Assembly (NCBI RefSeq): GCF_018982965.1
Contig: NZ_JACBYP010000011.1
Coordinates: 1-64,000 of the forward strand
Length of the DNA: 64,000 bases
Source of the DNA: Streptomyces mayonensis
GTDB lineage: Bacteria; Actinomycetota; Actinomycetes; Streptomycetales; Streptomycetaceae
Direction of reading: 5' to 3'
Positions 44,415-52,936 of this stretch are shown piece after piece. A program made the position numbers and the translations under genes. The stretch's first letter is position 1, and every line of letters starts with the position of its first letter. The notes beneath the pieces were generated by a model. That model was given only the letters and a program-made list of their open reading frames with translations, was not told the origin of the DNA and made no database searches.

Positions 44415-44618
44415 ATGACAGCCAGCCCTGAGCTCCGCTGGTTCAAGTCCTCTTACAGCGGCGGCAGCGGAACCGAATGCCTGGAATGCGCGTACGTCCC
44501 GCACGGCGCACTGATACGCGACTCCAAGTGCGTCGGAGGACCAGCACTCAGCGTACGGCCGCAGGCCTGGCGGCGGTTCGTCGACTCGGTACGCCACGGG
44601 GCGAGGGGGCCGTTCTGA
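44415..44618 (+). CDS. DUF397 (BldB-like) small protein
   Basis: A 67-residue protein with the DUF397 signature: WFKSSYSGGSGTECLECAY near the start, IRDSKC in the middle and PQAWRRFVDSVR at the end. It is directly downstream of the XRE gene and probably co-transcribed, acting as its partner. Confidence 0.93.
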   Translation: MTASPELRWFKSSYSGGSGTECLECAYVPHGALIRDSKCVGGPALSVRPQAWRRFVDSVRHGARGPF

Positions 44619-44655
44619 CCGAAGGCAGAGGCGGCCTCGTAGAAAAGAGCAGCGC

Positions 44656-44937
44656 ATGGAGACCAACACGCCTTGGCAGCCGCCTTTGCGAACGATCAGC
44701 GACCTACGAGCCGCCCTGCTCGCCGGTCACGGGTTTCCCGACGACAGGGACGCCTTCGAGACCGATCTGCAGCGAGCCCTGGAGGCGTCCTCGAAGGCGG
44801 ACCTCACGGTAGTGGATGCAGTGATCGTCGACTATCGGGGGCGCATCCGTCTCCGCCAGAACCCCGACTTCGACATCGCGGTCCAAGAGGGCATCGACCT
44901 CACGATGCGGCTCAAGCGGGAGGCCCGTGGCGAGTGA
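44656..44937 (+). CDS. DUF6247-like small protein
   Basis: A 93-residue protein beginning METNTPWQPPLRTISDLRAA, with DDRDAFETDLQRALEASSKADL and a C-terminal helix VQEGIDLTMRLKREARGE. It resembles the antitoxin-like DUF6247 proteins of actinomycetes; I place it there with moderate confidence. Relatives are often followed by a RelE/ParE-type toxin gene, but here the downstream sequence is the broken end of an opposite-strand pseudogene, so any partner is lost. A gaaaagagc site precedes the ATG. Confidence 0.7.
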   Translation: METNTPWQPPLRTISDLRAALLAGHGFPDDRDAFETDLQRALEASSKADLTVVDAVIVDYRGRIRLRQNPDFDIAVQEGIDLTMRLKREARGE

Positions 44938-44989
44938 GCTGCTCGGTCCCCGCTGGCGGGGTTCCGGAGCGTCCATCGGTCGACCCGCC

Positions 44990-45967
44990 CCAACGTCACG
45001 GTCCGAGACCCGATCGTGAAGTTGCCGAAGGACTGTTGCCAGGACTCGCCGGGCCAGTAGTACGTCACGCGGCCCTCGGTGGGCCGGTAGTGGGCTGTGT
45101 AGAGGGTTCTCGAGCCCTGGTCGTCGACGGGGCGGTACAGCGGCGGCTTCAGCATCGCCGTCACGTCCGTACCCGCGGCGCGAACGGCGCGCAGCCGCTC
45201 CTGGGTGTTCAGGGCCCGCTCCTACTCGTCGGTCACCGGCAGGTGCTGGTGGTTGGCGGCGCAGGCGTCCGGCGCCGGCGTCGGTGGCATGTCCGGCCCC
45301 AGGAACACGGTCGCCGCCTTCGCGGGATCGACCAGGGTGAGGTTCTGGGGTATGGCGACCGGCAGGGACCGCAGCCTGTCGAGCGCCTCGTCGACGGTGT
45401 CGCAGGTCTCCAGCAGGTAGCGCACCACGATGAGAATGGCGAAGCCGCGTCCGTGGACGGAACGTCCGCCCCAGTTGAGGGAGACCGCGAGACCGGCGTC
45501 GTTCATGCCGTCCAGCAGGCCCCACAGCACGTCCTGCATCCCGATCTCCGGGCGCAGGCAGCAGGAGGAGACGATGGTTCCCTCGCACTGGTCGGGGCGA
45601 AGGTCGTAGTTGCGAGCAGCGTGCCGTTCCGGCCGATCTGGGTGCAGGACTGGGAGAACGGCCGCAGTGCCGCGTGGGTGAGGAGGGTTTCCGCCCGGGG
45701 CCGGTCGAGTTCGCCGGCCAGGCGGTCCAGTACCGGGACCAGTTCCGGCATGTGGGTACCGGACAGCGTGCGGACGCAGTCCGCGCCCTGCGGAGTCCGG
45801 CCCTCGTCGGTCAGCAGGCCCTCCATCCCCTGCCACAGGGGCCGGGCGTAGGCGGCCCACCGCCCGTCGGCGCCGTCGCCGACCTCGATGGCCTGGAAGG
45901 TCATGTGCTGTTGCCGCACGGTTGCCGCTCCCCCACGCGAATCGGACGAGGTGGGCAACGTAGTCAA
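44990..45967 (-). pseudogene. Broken C45-type acyltransferase/hydrolase gene
   Basis: The 5' part (start 45967, MTTLPTSSDSRGG, then LTHAALRPFSQSCTQIGRNG) is joined to the rest only through a frameshift near 45617: the expected LLARNYDLRPDQCEG has lost bases between LLA and NYD. Further on, a TAG at 45222-45224 interrupts HLPVTDE-stop-ERALNTQERL, where a one-base change from CAG explains it, and the frame resumes through MLKPPLYRPVDDQGS to SFGNFTIGSRTVTLG. The family is C45 / acyl-CoA:6-APA-acyltransferase-like, with NTN-hydrolase-type self-processing Cys in VSSCCLR. One frameshift plus one stop means recent inactivation. Confidence 0.85.
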
Positions 45968-46117
45968 TTGCGGGGTGAATCACCAGGGGCCGCCATCGGC
46001 GACGGCCAGGCGCGTGCCCCGGGGCCGCTCCGGGACGGTCCACCCGTCTTGAGCTGTACTGCGCCGGTCAACCGGGAGTCATCGGACCGTAGTCAGGGCG
46101 TCCCGCATGTGGAAGCG

Positions 46118-46888
46118 TCAGGGCCCTTCGGCCTCCGTCCCCGCGCTTGTCTGCGCGGACGAATCGGTGAACCGATCTCCCTGTGCGGTCTGTTCTGTGC
46201 CGGCCAGCTCGACTTGGGGGTCGAAGAGTCTGTGCACGAGTCCGGCGGCTGCGTCCAGCCCCTGGTCGTCGCACACGGCGCCTACGACTGCCTCCAGGGC
46301 GTCGGCAAGGGTCTCCGCCCTGTCTCGCCCACCGGACAGTTCTTCGCCGACGCTGATGCGAAGGTGGGGGCCCAGCCCGATTCCCCTGGCAATTCGAGCC
46401 AGGGTACGAGTGTTGACCATCCTTGCCCGAAGGCGGGGCAACTCTCCCTTGGTCAGGTCGGGGTGGTTCCGGTAGATGGTTTCGGTGGCGACCATGCCCA
46501 GCACTGCATCGCCCAAGGCCTCCAGGGCTTCGTTGGACGGCAGACCATGAGCCTCGGCGTAGGACTCCTGGGCCAGCGCGCGAGCCAGGATGCTGGGGTC
46601 GACTGAGACCCCAAGAGCCGCAGACAGCTCCTCAAGGCCGCGGTCGCCGGCGGCCGCTCCAGGCGGTTCTGCAGGACGTACGGATGGCTCAGTCGGATCC
46701 TTGCTCGCATCGCCAAGCCTGCGGGGGACGGTAGGGGCACGGCCCAGCAGGCGCCGGACATAGCGTTGGCCGAAACCCGACGGCTCCTGTGGCTGTGACT
46801 CTGACTGTGCGGCGTTCTTCCACGGTCGTGGGGGCCCGATGCGCATCAGCGCCGCCCAGTACCGGGAGGCGAAACGGTCACTGGCCAT
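46118..46888 (-). CDS. RNase III-domain protein without dsRNA-binding domain
   Basis: A 256-residue protein. The first 80 residues are basic and low complexity. The RNase III nuclease domain spans about 82-225 with the signature NEALEALGDAVLG (Glu120, Asp127) and the second catalytic cluster ADALEAVVGAV (Asp196, Glu199), so the metal-binding residues are complete. No dsRBD follows; the tail is short, acidic and polar. The start overlaps the upstream membrane-protein stop by 11 bases and has a ggggag site. It is therefore not the housekeeping rnc, and coupling to a membrane protein suggests a dedicated nuclease tethered or controlled at the membrane. Confidence 0.85.
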   Translation of the reverse strand: MASDRFASRYWAALMRIGPPRPWKNAAQSESQPQEPSGFGQRYVRRLLGRAPTVPRRLGDASKDPTEPSVRPAEPPGAAAGDRGLEELSAALGVSVDPSILARALAQESYAEAHGLPSNEALEALGDAVLGMVATETIYRNHPDLTKGELPRLRARMVNTRTLARIARGIGLGPHLRISVGEELSGGRDRAETLADALEAVVGAVCDDQGLDAAAGLVHRLFDPQVELAGTEQTAQGDRFTDSSAQTSAGTEAEGP

Positions 46889-47273
46889 GGACGGTGCTCC
46901 CCTCTGTCTCGGCGGAACGCTCAGGAGGTGCCGGCACCGCCGTGCCGGGGGTGCCGCTTTCCAACGCGGCGGGCGTTTGTCCCAACTGCGCAAGGAGCAC
47001 CGGCGCACAGGCTCCGACGGCGAGCAGGCCAGCCACACCTTCCGCCTGTTCGCCGGCGCCGAAGGCAGCGGCAGCGGCGGCACCGAGCAACGCACGAGTC
47101 AGCGCAACGGCGAAGTCCGGCCCCACGTCGAAGTAGCTGCGGAACCGGTGGGAGTCATCGGACGGCTGCACCTGCCGTGCCTGCCTCCAGGCCGTCACAC
47201 GCTTGTAGAAGTCGACCAACTCCACCAGTAATCCACCACTGGCTCCCAGCAGCACCTGCTGCCAGAGATTCAC
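46878..47273 (-). CDS. Small membrane protein coupled to the RNase III gene
   Basis: A 131-residue protein starting with GTG after gaggggag. The N-terminus MNLWQQVLLGASGGLLVELVD is one hydrophobic helix, followed by a polar stretch and a long Ala-rich hydrophobic region (ALTRALLGAAAAAAFGAG, AGLLAVGACAPVLLAQLG) predicted as two helices. Its end is polar (PPERSAETEGSTVHGQ). It overlaps the RNase III gene and must be co-translated with it. Family not recognised. Confidence 0.75.
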   Translation of the reverse strand: MNLWQQVLLGASGGLLVELVDFYKRVTAWRQARQVQPSDDSHRFRSYFDVGPDFAVALTRALLGAAAAAAFGAGEQAEGVAGLLAVGACAPVLLAQLGQTPAALESGTPGTAVPAPPERSAETEGSTVHGQ

Positions 47274-47963
47274 CCCGTACTCCCCTCACTTCATTGCCTG
47301 ATACTCATGCGCCACAGCCGCGGCCCTCGCTCGAACGGCTCAGAGAAGGCGTTGCTCTCTGATCAAAGCGGCCGGGTTCGTCTGCGCAGATGTGCGCTCT
47401 CCTCTCGGCGGCGGCTCGTCTCCCCGCGCCGAGAGGAGAGGGGGCCGGCGCCCCGTCACCTGCCGCAGACGTTCCCGGTGGTCAGCGATCCAACCATCCG
47501 AAGGTGCAAGCGGCAGCCGCACAGCGACGACGCAACGCCAGTCGATGCAACAGGACTCGAAAGGCGGCCGGGGCGGCGACGGATACGGGCACGGCGTTGT
47601 CGGGGGGGGTGGCGCCGGCACTCCCGACCAACCAAGTCGAGGCCCGAGTGGCTCTGTCTTGGAGGATGGGGCACTACTCACCAGCTGCGTTTGCGCTGTG
47701 CGCGGTTCAGGCCGGGCACGAGCCGTGGCTCGATCACGGTTTGGACGATGGCGAGACGGTGGCGTGCGCCCGTTGCACTTGAGGAAATCGCGAGGTATTC
47801 CACGACGATTGGACGGTTTGTCCCGGCAACAGGCCACGCGTGGGCCGTTGCTGCTGGGACAGACCGCCCAATCACCGGCGCACGGACCGGCGGGTGTCGA
47901 CGTCGGCTACCGGGCGGTGCCGGGGTTTCTCGGCGAGGCCCCCGGCAGCGCGGCACCCGGCCC
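47274..47963. other. Long stretch without a supported gene
   Basis: Frames of 90-165 codons exist on both strands but all are Arg/Pro-rich shadows without ribosome binding sites. A plus-strand run ending near 47782 (GHEPWLDHGLDDGETVACARCT) is mildly protein-like and might be a decayed small gene. A seven-base G run (ggggggg) lies at about 47602. Otherwise nothing is seen. Confidence 0.4.
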
Positions 47964-48689
47964 TCAGGCCAGCTTGAGGAGCAGTTCGCTGAGTTCGGCC
48001 GGCATGGTGATCATGCAGTCGTGGCCGGTCGGCAGTTCCCAGACCTGTGCGGCCGTGCCGTTGGGCTGCACCGGCGGGACGGGGCGGCGGGTGACGCCTG
48101 CGGGTGTGGTGCCGACGTTGTGGATGTGGGTGCGCGGGATCGCGTCCGCGGCCGGGTTGTCCAGCCGCACCGGCTGCTGGAGGCAGCGCACCGGCTGGTC
48201 CGAGAGCATGCCGCGCAACCAGGCGACGTCGTCCGGGTCCGTGACGCCGAACAGGCCTACGGGGGCCGGTTGTTCGGGCATCGGTGGCACGCGCCAGCCG
48301 CTCTCGGACTGCTCGGCGAGCTCGATCATCCGCTGTGTCATGGGCTGGACGTCGACGGCGGTCTCGCCGTCCTGCGGGACCATCGCGTCGAGGTAGACCA
48401 GGTGGGCGATGCGCTCCGGAATCCGGTTGGCCGCGGAGGAGATCACCAGTCCCGCGTAGCTGTGGCCGACGAGTACGACGTCGTGGAGGTCCTCCTCGGT
48501 GATCAGCTCGACCACGTCGTCGGCGTGTGTGTCGAGTCCCACGTCGGGTCCCGCGAGGTGCACCTTGTCGCCGTAGCCGGTCAGGGACGGCGCGAGCACC
48601 CGGTGCCCGGCGGCCTCCAGCAGCGGCACCACCCGCGCCCAGGCCTCTCCACTGTGCCAGGCGCCGTGTACCAGCAGAAACGTGGTCAT
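47964..48689 (-). CDS. Alpha/beta hydrolase
   Basis: A 241-residue esterase-like hydrolase of the AB_hydrolase_6 type. The oxyanion opening is LLVHGAWHSGEAW, the nucleophile elbow VGHSYAGLV (Ser about 86), and the catalytic histidine PTGHDCMI near 220, with the acidic residue between. It starts at MTTFLLVHG; the open frame upstream lacks a signal. It is divergent from an HxlR regulator, which likely controls it. Confidence 0.88.
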   Translation of the reverse strand: MTTFLLVHGAWHSGEAWARVVPLLEAAGHRVLAPSLTGYGDKVHLAGPDVGLDTHADDVVELITEEDLHDVVLVGHSYAGLVISSAANRIPERIAHLVYLDAMVPQDGETAVDVQPMTQRMIELAEQSESGWRVPPMPEQPAPVGLFGVTDPDDVAWLRGMLSDQPVRCLQQPVRLDNPAADAIPRTHIHNVGTTPAGVTRRPVPPVQPNGTAAQVWELPTGHDCMITMPAELSELLLKLA

Positions 48690-48855
48690 GTGTGCATCAG
48701 CCTTCTTTCCCGGAGGCGCGGAGAAGTTCGCGGTGGGTCTCGGAAGCAGCGGGGCAGCGGGGCAGCGGGCACGGTCGGGGCCGTCCGCCGGGTCGTCCCG
48801 GGCGGTTACCATCAGTGCCTCGGTACTGTTTTCTTACTGTGAAGATTGTGGTGCC

Positions 48856-48875
48856 ATTGCTGTACACAGGGCAAT
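48856..48875. promoter_or_regulatory. Candidate HxlR operator
   Basis: The inverted repeat attgc - 10 nt - gcaat (attgctgtacacagggcaat) lies in the divergent region 39 bases before the HxlR start and 170 bases before the hydrolase start. HxlR proteins bind such short palindromes between divergent genes. Confidence 0.45.
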
Positions 48876-48913
48876 AAGGCACTTTTCGGTGCCCCGGTTC
48901 TCTGGAGGTAACC

Positions 48914-49321
48914 ATGGAGGCCAGGAGCGACGGTGCGCAGCCGGCGGTTCCTCCAGGCGACGCGTGCCGGACGCGGGTGGTGCTCGACATCGTCGGGGAC
49001 AAGTGGTCGCTGCTGGTCGTGCGCAATCTCCGGCACGGGCCGCGTCGTTTCACCGAGCTGTACAGGACCATCGACGGAATCAGCCGGCGCATGCTGACGG
49101 TGACGCTGCGCAGTCTGGAGCGGGACGGGATCCTGACGCGTACCGTCCACAACGTGATGCCGCCGCACGTGAGTTACGAGCTCACCGAGATGGGCGTCAC
49201 CCTGCGTGAGGCCACCGCGCCCCTGCTCGAGTGGAGCGTCGCGCATCTGGGCCGGATCGACGACGCCCGCGCCGCCTACGACGCCCGTCCGGAGCAGCCG
49301 GGCACACCGCCGGTTGGCTAG
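48914..49321 (+). CDS. HxlR-family transcriptional regulator
   Basis: A 135-residue winged-helix regulator. The diagnostic pattern is CRTRVVLDIVGDKWSLLVVRNLRHGPRRF with the conserved cysteine near residue 19, then RRMLTVTLRSLERDGILTR and YELTEMGVTL. A perfect ggaggt site lies 5 bases before the ATG. Divergent from the alpha/beta hydrolase gene. Confidence 0.93.
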   Translation: MEARSDGAQPAVPPGDACRTRVVLDIVGDKWSLLVVRNLRHGPRRFTELYRTIDGISRRMLTVTLRSLERDGILTRTVHNVMPPHVSYELTEMGVTLREATAPLLEWSVAHLGRIDDARAAYDARPEQPGTPPVG

Positions 49322-49433
49322 GTCCTGTCTCTTCGCCGGGGCCTAACGGGAACCCGGTGTCGTCGCCGGCGTCCGCCGCCACCCTTCTGCGAACGTCGGG
49401 AAGTGTCGGATTGGTGGTCGGAGGGCGGGCCGG

Positions 49434-50663
49434 TCAGCCGAACAGCCGGTGCAGCACCGAGCCCCACGACTCCAGCGCCTGGCTCAGTGCTGAGCCACCG
49501 GTCGCAGCTGCCGTCAGTGCCCCCATCGCGGCCCGGGCGAGTCCCCTGTTGCGTTCCCCGGCCGGGGCCGCCGCCGCCTGGGCAAGGTACTCGACGTTGT
49601 CCAGAAGGTCGCTTCTGCGGTTGTCGTCCATGTTGTCTGCCACAACGGCCTGCTGCAGAGCTCGCAGGGCCTCCGCCACATCGACGTGGCCTTCCTGGTG
49701 GATGCCGGCGACCGTGGAGTGGATGTTGCTGATCCTGGCCGCGAACTGGCCGCCGATGAACGTTCCGCCGCTGAAGGTCATGGACACCTGCGGTTCGGGG
49801 GCCTGCTGACCAGAGGCCTCGATGTAGTCGGGCATGCGGGCCTGCACCTCTCTCAGGTAGGAAAGGACGAACACGGTGGAGGCCCGAGCGAGACGACGTG
49901 GGTCGGCGACGAGAGGGCTGCGGCAGGCCTTGATGGACCTCTCCGCGTCGCCGTCCAGCCTGACGCCCTGCAGCGAAGACCGGAGTACGGCGTCTGCTTC
50001 CTGGGTCCAGGCGAGCGCCTCGGGCCAGTCCGCACGTCCCGTCGACAGGCTCTGCTCCAGGTCCATCCCCTTGGCCACCAGGTCCGCCAGGTCCTCGGCG
50101 GCGAGACGGCCGAGGCGTCCTTGCGCCAGTTGCGCGTGCCTCGGGGGCCGGGTTTTCTCAGGCACGACGAGGAGTTCCCCCGGGGGCCGCCTCAGGAGCT
50201 GGCCGGTCTCCTTGATGAGGTCGTGCAGGGACTGCACGGCACTCTCGAGATGCCGCCTGCTCTTGTTGTCGGCGTCGTCCGCGTCTTCGTAAGCCCCGAT
50301 CCCGTAACGGGCGTTGAGGGCATCGCGGATGGTGGGCGGGTGGTAGGACAGGCCGTCCACGGCCTTCCATACCTTGCCCCATGACGTTGTTGCACGAGCG
50401 GACGAGTGGTGCCCCGGTGATGATTCCCGGGCCCAGCGAGCTGCGGCTTTCACCGGGCCTCGGGCACCTTCCTTCAGCTGTCCCAGGCCGTCCGGTTCAA
50501 GCCAGGTCCTTACTGTCCTGCGCCAGCAACGGCCGAGCCAGGGGGCGATCGCTTGGGCAAGTGCGTCGCCTTCCACCGCGACGTCGCGAAATATCGGGGC
50601 CAACCGTTCCTGTGCGATCCGATTCTGACGGCGAATCGCTGTCTGGGCGGCATCCACGTCCAT
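49434..50663 (-). CDS. Unassigned 409-residue soluble protein
   Basis: Begins MDVDAAQTAIRRQNRIAQER. It is mostly helical, with no signal peptide and no membrane segment. The N-terminal part holds a repeated-helix region to about 280. Then a short beta stretch MTFSGGTFIGGQFAARISNI leads to a helical C-terminal unit (VDVAEALRALQQAVVADN, GLARAAMGALTAAATGG). That Gly-rich beta stretch followed by helices resembles small accessory domains seen in NLR-like or effector-associated bacterial proteins, but this is only a visual likeness. No neighbour helps assign it. Confidence 0.75.
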   Translation of the reverse strand: MDVDAAQTAIRRQNRIAQERLAPIFRDVAVEGDALAQAIAPWLGRCWRRTVRTWLEPDGLGQLKEGARGPVKAAARWARESSPGHHSSARATTSWGKVWKAVDGLSYHPPTIRDALNARYGIGAYEDADDADNKSRRHLESAVQSLHDLIKETGQLLRRPPGELLVVPEKTRPPRHAQLAQGRLGRLAAEDLADLVAKGMDLEQSLSTGRADWPEALAWTQEADAVLRSSLQGVRLDGDAERSIKACRSPLVADPRRLARASTVFVLSYLREVQARMPDYIEASGQQAPEPQVSMTFSGGTFIGGQFAARISNIHSTVAGIHQEGHVDVAEALRALQQAVVADNMDDNRRSDLLDNVEYLAQAAAAPAGERNRGLARAAMGALTAAATGGSALSQALESWGSVLHRLFG

Positions 50664-50792
50664 GTCGGAAGACTCTAGGGGCGCGACCGCCTCGTACGGG
50701 AGGGGCAGTTCGGGTTCCCACCGTACGAGAACGCCGACGCCCCGGCCTCCGGGGAGGGGGCCGGGAGCCGGGCCCGGTGAGCCGTCAGCCGG

Positions 50793-51548
50793 TCAGCCGG
50801 TCCGGTCGGGCTTCAGGTGCCGGGTGAAGAAGCGGCTCGCGGCGTCCCCCGCGTACTGCGGGACGCCGGTGTGGCCGCCCATGTTGGCGTGCAGGGACTT
50901 CTCCTCGGAGCCGAAGGCGTCGAACAGGTCCAGGGACGCCTGGCGGTCGTTGCCCTCGTCGTCCCACTGGAGCAGGACGTGCAGCGGGACGGTGACCTGC
51001 CTCGCCTCCTCGAAGGTGACGCGCGGGACCAGGCTGCCCGCGAAGAGGCAGGCCGCCACGATGCGCGGCTCCACCACCGCCAGCCGGACGCCGACGGAGA
51101 TGATTCCCCCCGAGTACCCGACGGGGCCGCCGATCTCGGGCAGCGACAGGAAGGTGTCCAGCGCCGCCTGCCATTCCGGGACCGCCTGGTCGACCAGCGG
51201 CAGAACGAGGGCGTCGACGATCTCGTCGCCGACCGGCTCGCCGGCCTGCATCGCCCGGCGCAGGTCGGCGCGGGCCCGGTCGAGGGCGGGCCGGCTGGGC
51301 CGCTCGCCGCTGCCGGGGAGCTCGATGGTGGCCGTGGCGAAGCCCTCCGCCGCGGAGTGCCGGGCCCGGGCCACCAGCCGGGGGTACATCCTGCGCAGCC
51401 CGAGCGTGGGCTGGCCGAGGAGGATCAGCGGCACCGGGGCGGAGGCCGAAGCGGCTTCGGGCGTCCACAGGATGCCGGGGATGTCGCCGAGGGTGAATGC
51501 GCGTTCGAGGACGCCGTCGTCGAGGCGTTGCTCGGAAGTGATCTGCAT
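50793..51548 (-). CDS. Dienelactone-hydrolase-like alpha/beta hydrolase
   Basis: A 251-residue enzyme. It opens with a lid-like N-terminus (ERAFTLGDIPGILWTPE), then LILLGQPTLGLRRMYPRLV as oxyanion region. The usual nucleophile elbow position reads VGYSGGIISVGV (Ser near 145), followed by the acidic residue in LLQWDDEGNDRQ and the late histidine in ANMGGHTGVPQ. It belongs to the DLH/prolyl-oligopeptidase-like group. The ATG follows gaaagg. Confidence 0.85.
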   Translation of the reverse strand: MQITSEQRLDDGVLERAFTLGDIPGILWTPEAASASAPVPLILLGQPTLGLRRMYPRLVARARHSAAEGFATATIELPGSGERPSRPALDRARADLRRAMQAGEPVGDEIVDALVLPLVDQAVPEWQAALDTFLSLPEIGGPVGYSGGIISVGVRLAVVEPRIVAACLFAGSLVPRVTFEEARQVTVPLHVLLQWDDEGNDRQASLDLFDAFGSEEKSLHANMGGHTGVPQYAGDAASRFFTRHLKPDRTG

Positions 51549-51758
51549 GGTCGTGCCTTTCGGGAGTGCACTGGAACGGCGCTCCCGGACGACCTGCCTA
51601 TCGCCCGACCGTGACCCCGCAGGGGAGCACCCGTGTCGATACTGCGTTCACGGGTACCACCTCCTCGGTCTCTCGCACGGCCTCCGGGAACGTAGCAGGG
51701 GCCGCCCCTCGTGCGCCAAGCGTTTTTCCCGGTGCGTGGTCGTCGCGCGCGGAGTCCG

Positions 51759-52784
51759 TCATGTGCGGTACCGCTCGGCCACTGCCGTGAAGGCGGCCTT
51801 GGGTTCCCAGTCCATGTCGGGGTAGGTCCGTCCCCGGCGTCCTTCGAGGAGTTTGACGATGCCCAGGCCGGCCCGGTCCAGGTCGTCCCTGGGGTCGCCG
51901 TCCGGACGGTGCGGGTAGCCGGGCAGGGCGAAGAGGAACACGAACGCGCTGTCCACACCCTCGGTCTCGAAGATCTCCAGGAGTTCGCTCAAGTAGGCGG
52001 CCTGACCGGCCTCGTCGCGCTCGTAGGTGCCGTTCAGGCGTACCGGGACCCTGGTCCGCGGGTCGTGCTCGACGACGTCCAGCACCCGTCCGCCGCGGTC
52101 TCCCGCACCGCGGTAGGCCGCGGTGCCGAAGCCGGTGACGGCGAGCGGCTTGGGCCCCTCGGCCAGAGTGCGCACCGCGTCACGGAAGCGGTCGGCGATC
52201 TCGGCGGAGCGGAGCAGTTCGTACGTCACGATGTCGAAGGGGGTCCAGTCGACCTGTTCGAACTGGATGGCCGCGTAGGTGAGCCTGCCCCGGAAGCGTT
52301 CGCGGACCTCGGCCGCGGCGTCGCGGAGGAACGCGTTGACGCGTACGCCGAGTTCGCGCATCGTCTCGGCCCGCCGCTCGGGTCGGCCCAGCAGCTGCCC
52401 GACCCGTTCCTCGGGGCTCTCGCCGGGCAGGAACCCGTGGTTCATCACGCTCAGTTCGACCCCGGCGACGAACACGACCGCGGCCCCCTGCTGCCGGAGC
52501 CGTTCCGCCCGCTCGGCGCAGTCGCGGAAGAGCGTGAGGATCTGCTCGGGTTGCAGTTCCAGCGGGTAGGGCGAGAACCAGACCTCCAGGCCGAGTTCGG
52601 CGGCGGCAGCGGCGGCCGACTCCAGCCGGTCCGGGTCGCCGCCGATGATCTGGACGGCGTTGCAGTGCAGGTCGTCGCGGATGACGGCGAGCTCGCGCCG
52701 GACCACCGCGGGGTCGAAGTGCTCGCGGGATGTCCGGCCGTGCACGACGAAGCCGGTCTCGTAGGTCATTCCTCTTGCTCGCAC
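51759..52784 (-). CDS. TIM-barrel glycosidase-like protein
   Basis: A 341-residue protein without signal peptide. Alternating strands and helices (FVVHGRTSREHFDPAVVRRE, LHCNAVQIIGGDPDRLES, GLEVWFSPYPLELQPEQI, AVVFVAGVELSVMNHGFLPGE, FDIVTYELLRSAEIADRF, PLAVTGFGTAAYRGAG) fit a glycoside-hydrolase-like TIM barrel with candidate acids in AGVELSVMN and the late segment. The GTG at 52784 has an aggagg site at ideal spacing; an ATG five codons later does not. It is divergent from a TetR gene and faces its four-fold operator array, so it is probably the regulated target. Confidence 0.72.
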   Translation of the reverse strand: MRARGMTYETGFVVHGRTSREHFDPAVVRRELAVIRDDLHCNAVQIIGGDPDRLESAAAAAAELGLEVWFSPYPLELQPEQILTLFRDCAERAERLRQQGAAVVFVAGVELSVMNHGFLPGESPEERVGQLLGRPERRAETMRELGVRVNAFLRDAAAEVRERFRGRLTYAAIQFEQVDWTPFDIVTYELLRSAEIADRFRDAVRTLAEGPKPLAVTGFGTAAYRGAGDRGGRVLDVVEHDPRTRVPVRLNGTYERDEAGQAAYLSELLEIFETEGVDSAFVFLFALPGYPHRPDGDPRDDLDRAGLGIVKLLEGRRGRTYPDMDWEPKAAFTAVAERYRT

Positions 52785-52870
52785 GGTGCGTCCTCCTGGG
52801 GGCACGGCTGTCGGTTGCAGCGGCCGGTTCCGGCCGTCGGTTCCGGCGGGTCGAGACTGGCAGCAAACAT

Positions 52871-52929
52871 GCGTGCACGCAAGTTTGCGTGGACGCAACT
52901 TTGCGGGCGCGCAGCTCTGCGTGGGACGC
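52871..52929. promoter_or_regulatory. Four-fold palindromic operator array
   Basis: Four inverted-repeat units, gcgtgcacgc, gcgtggacgc, gcgggcgcgc and gcgtgggacgc, are spaced every 16 bases with spacers aagttt, aacttt and agctct. They fill the region between the divergent TIM-barrel and TetR genes and end 8 bases before the TetR GTG, so bound protein would block both genes. Confidence 0.72.
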
Positions 52930-52936
52930 TGGCACC

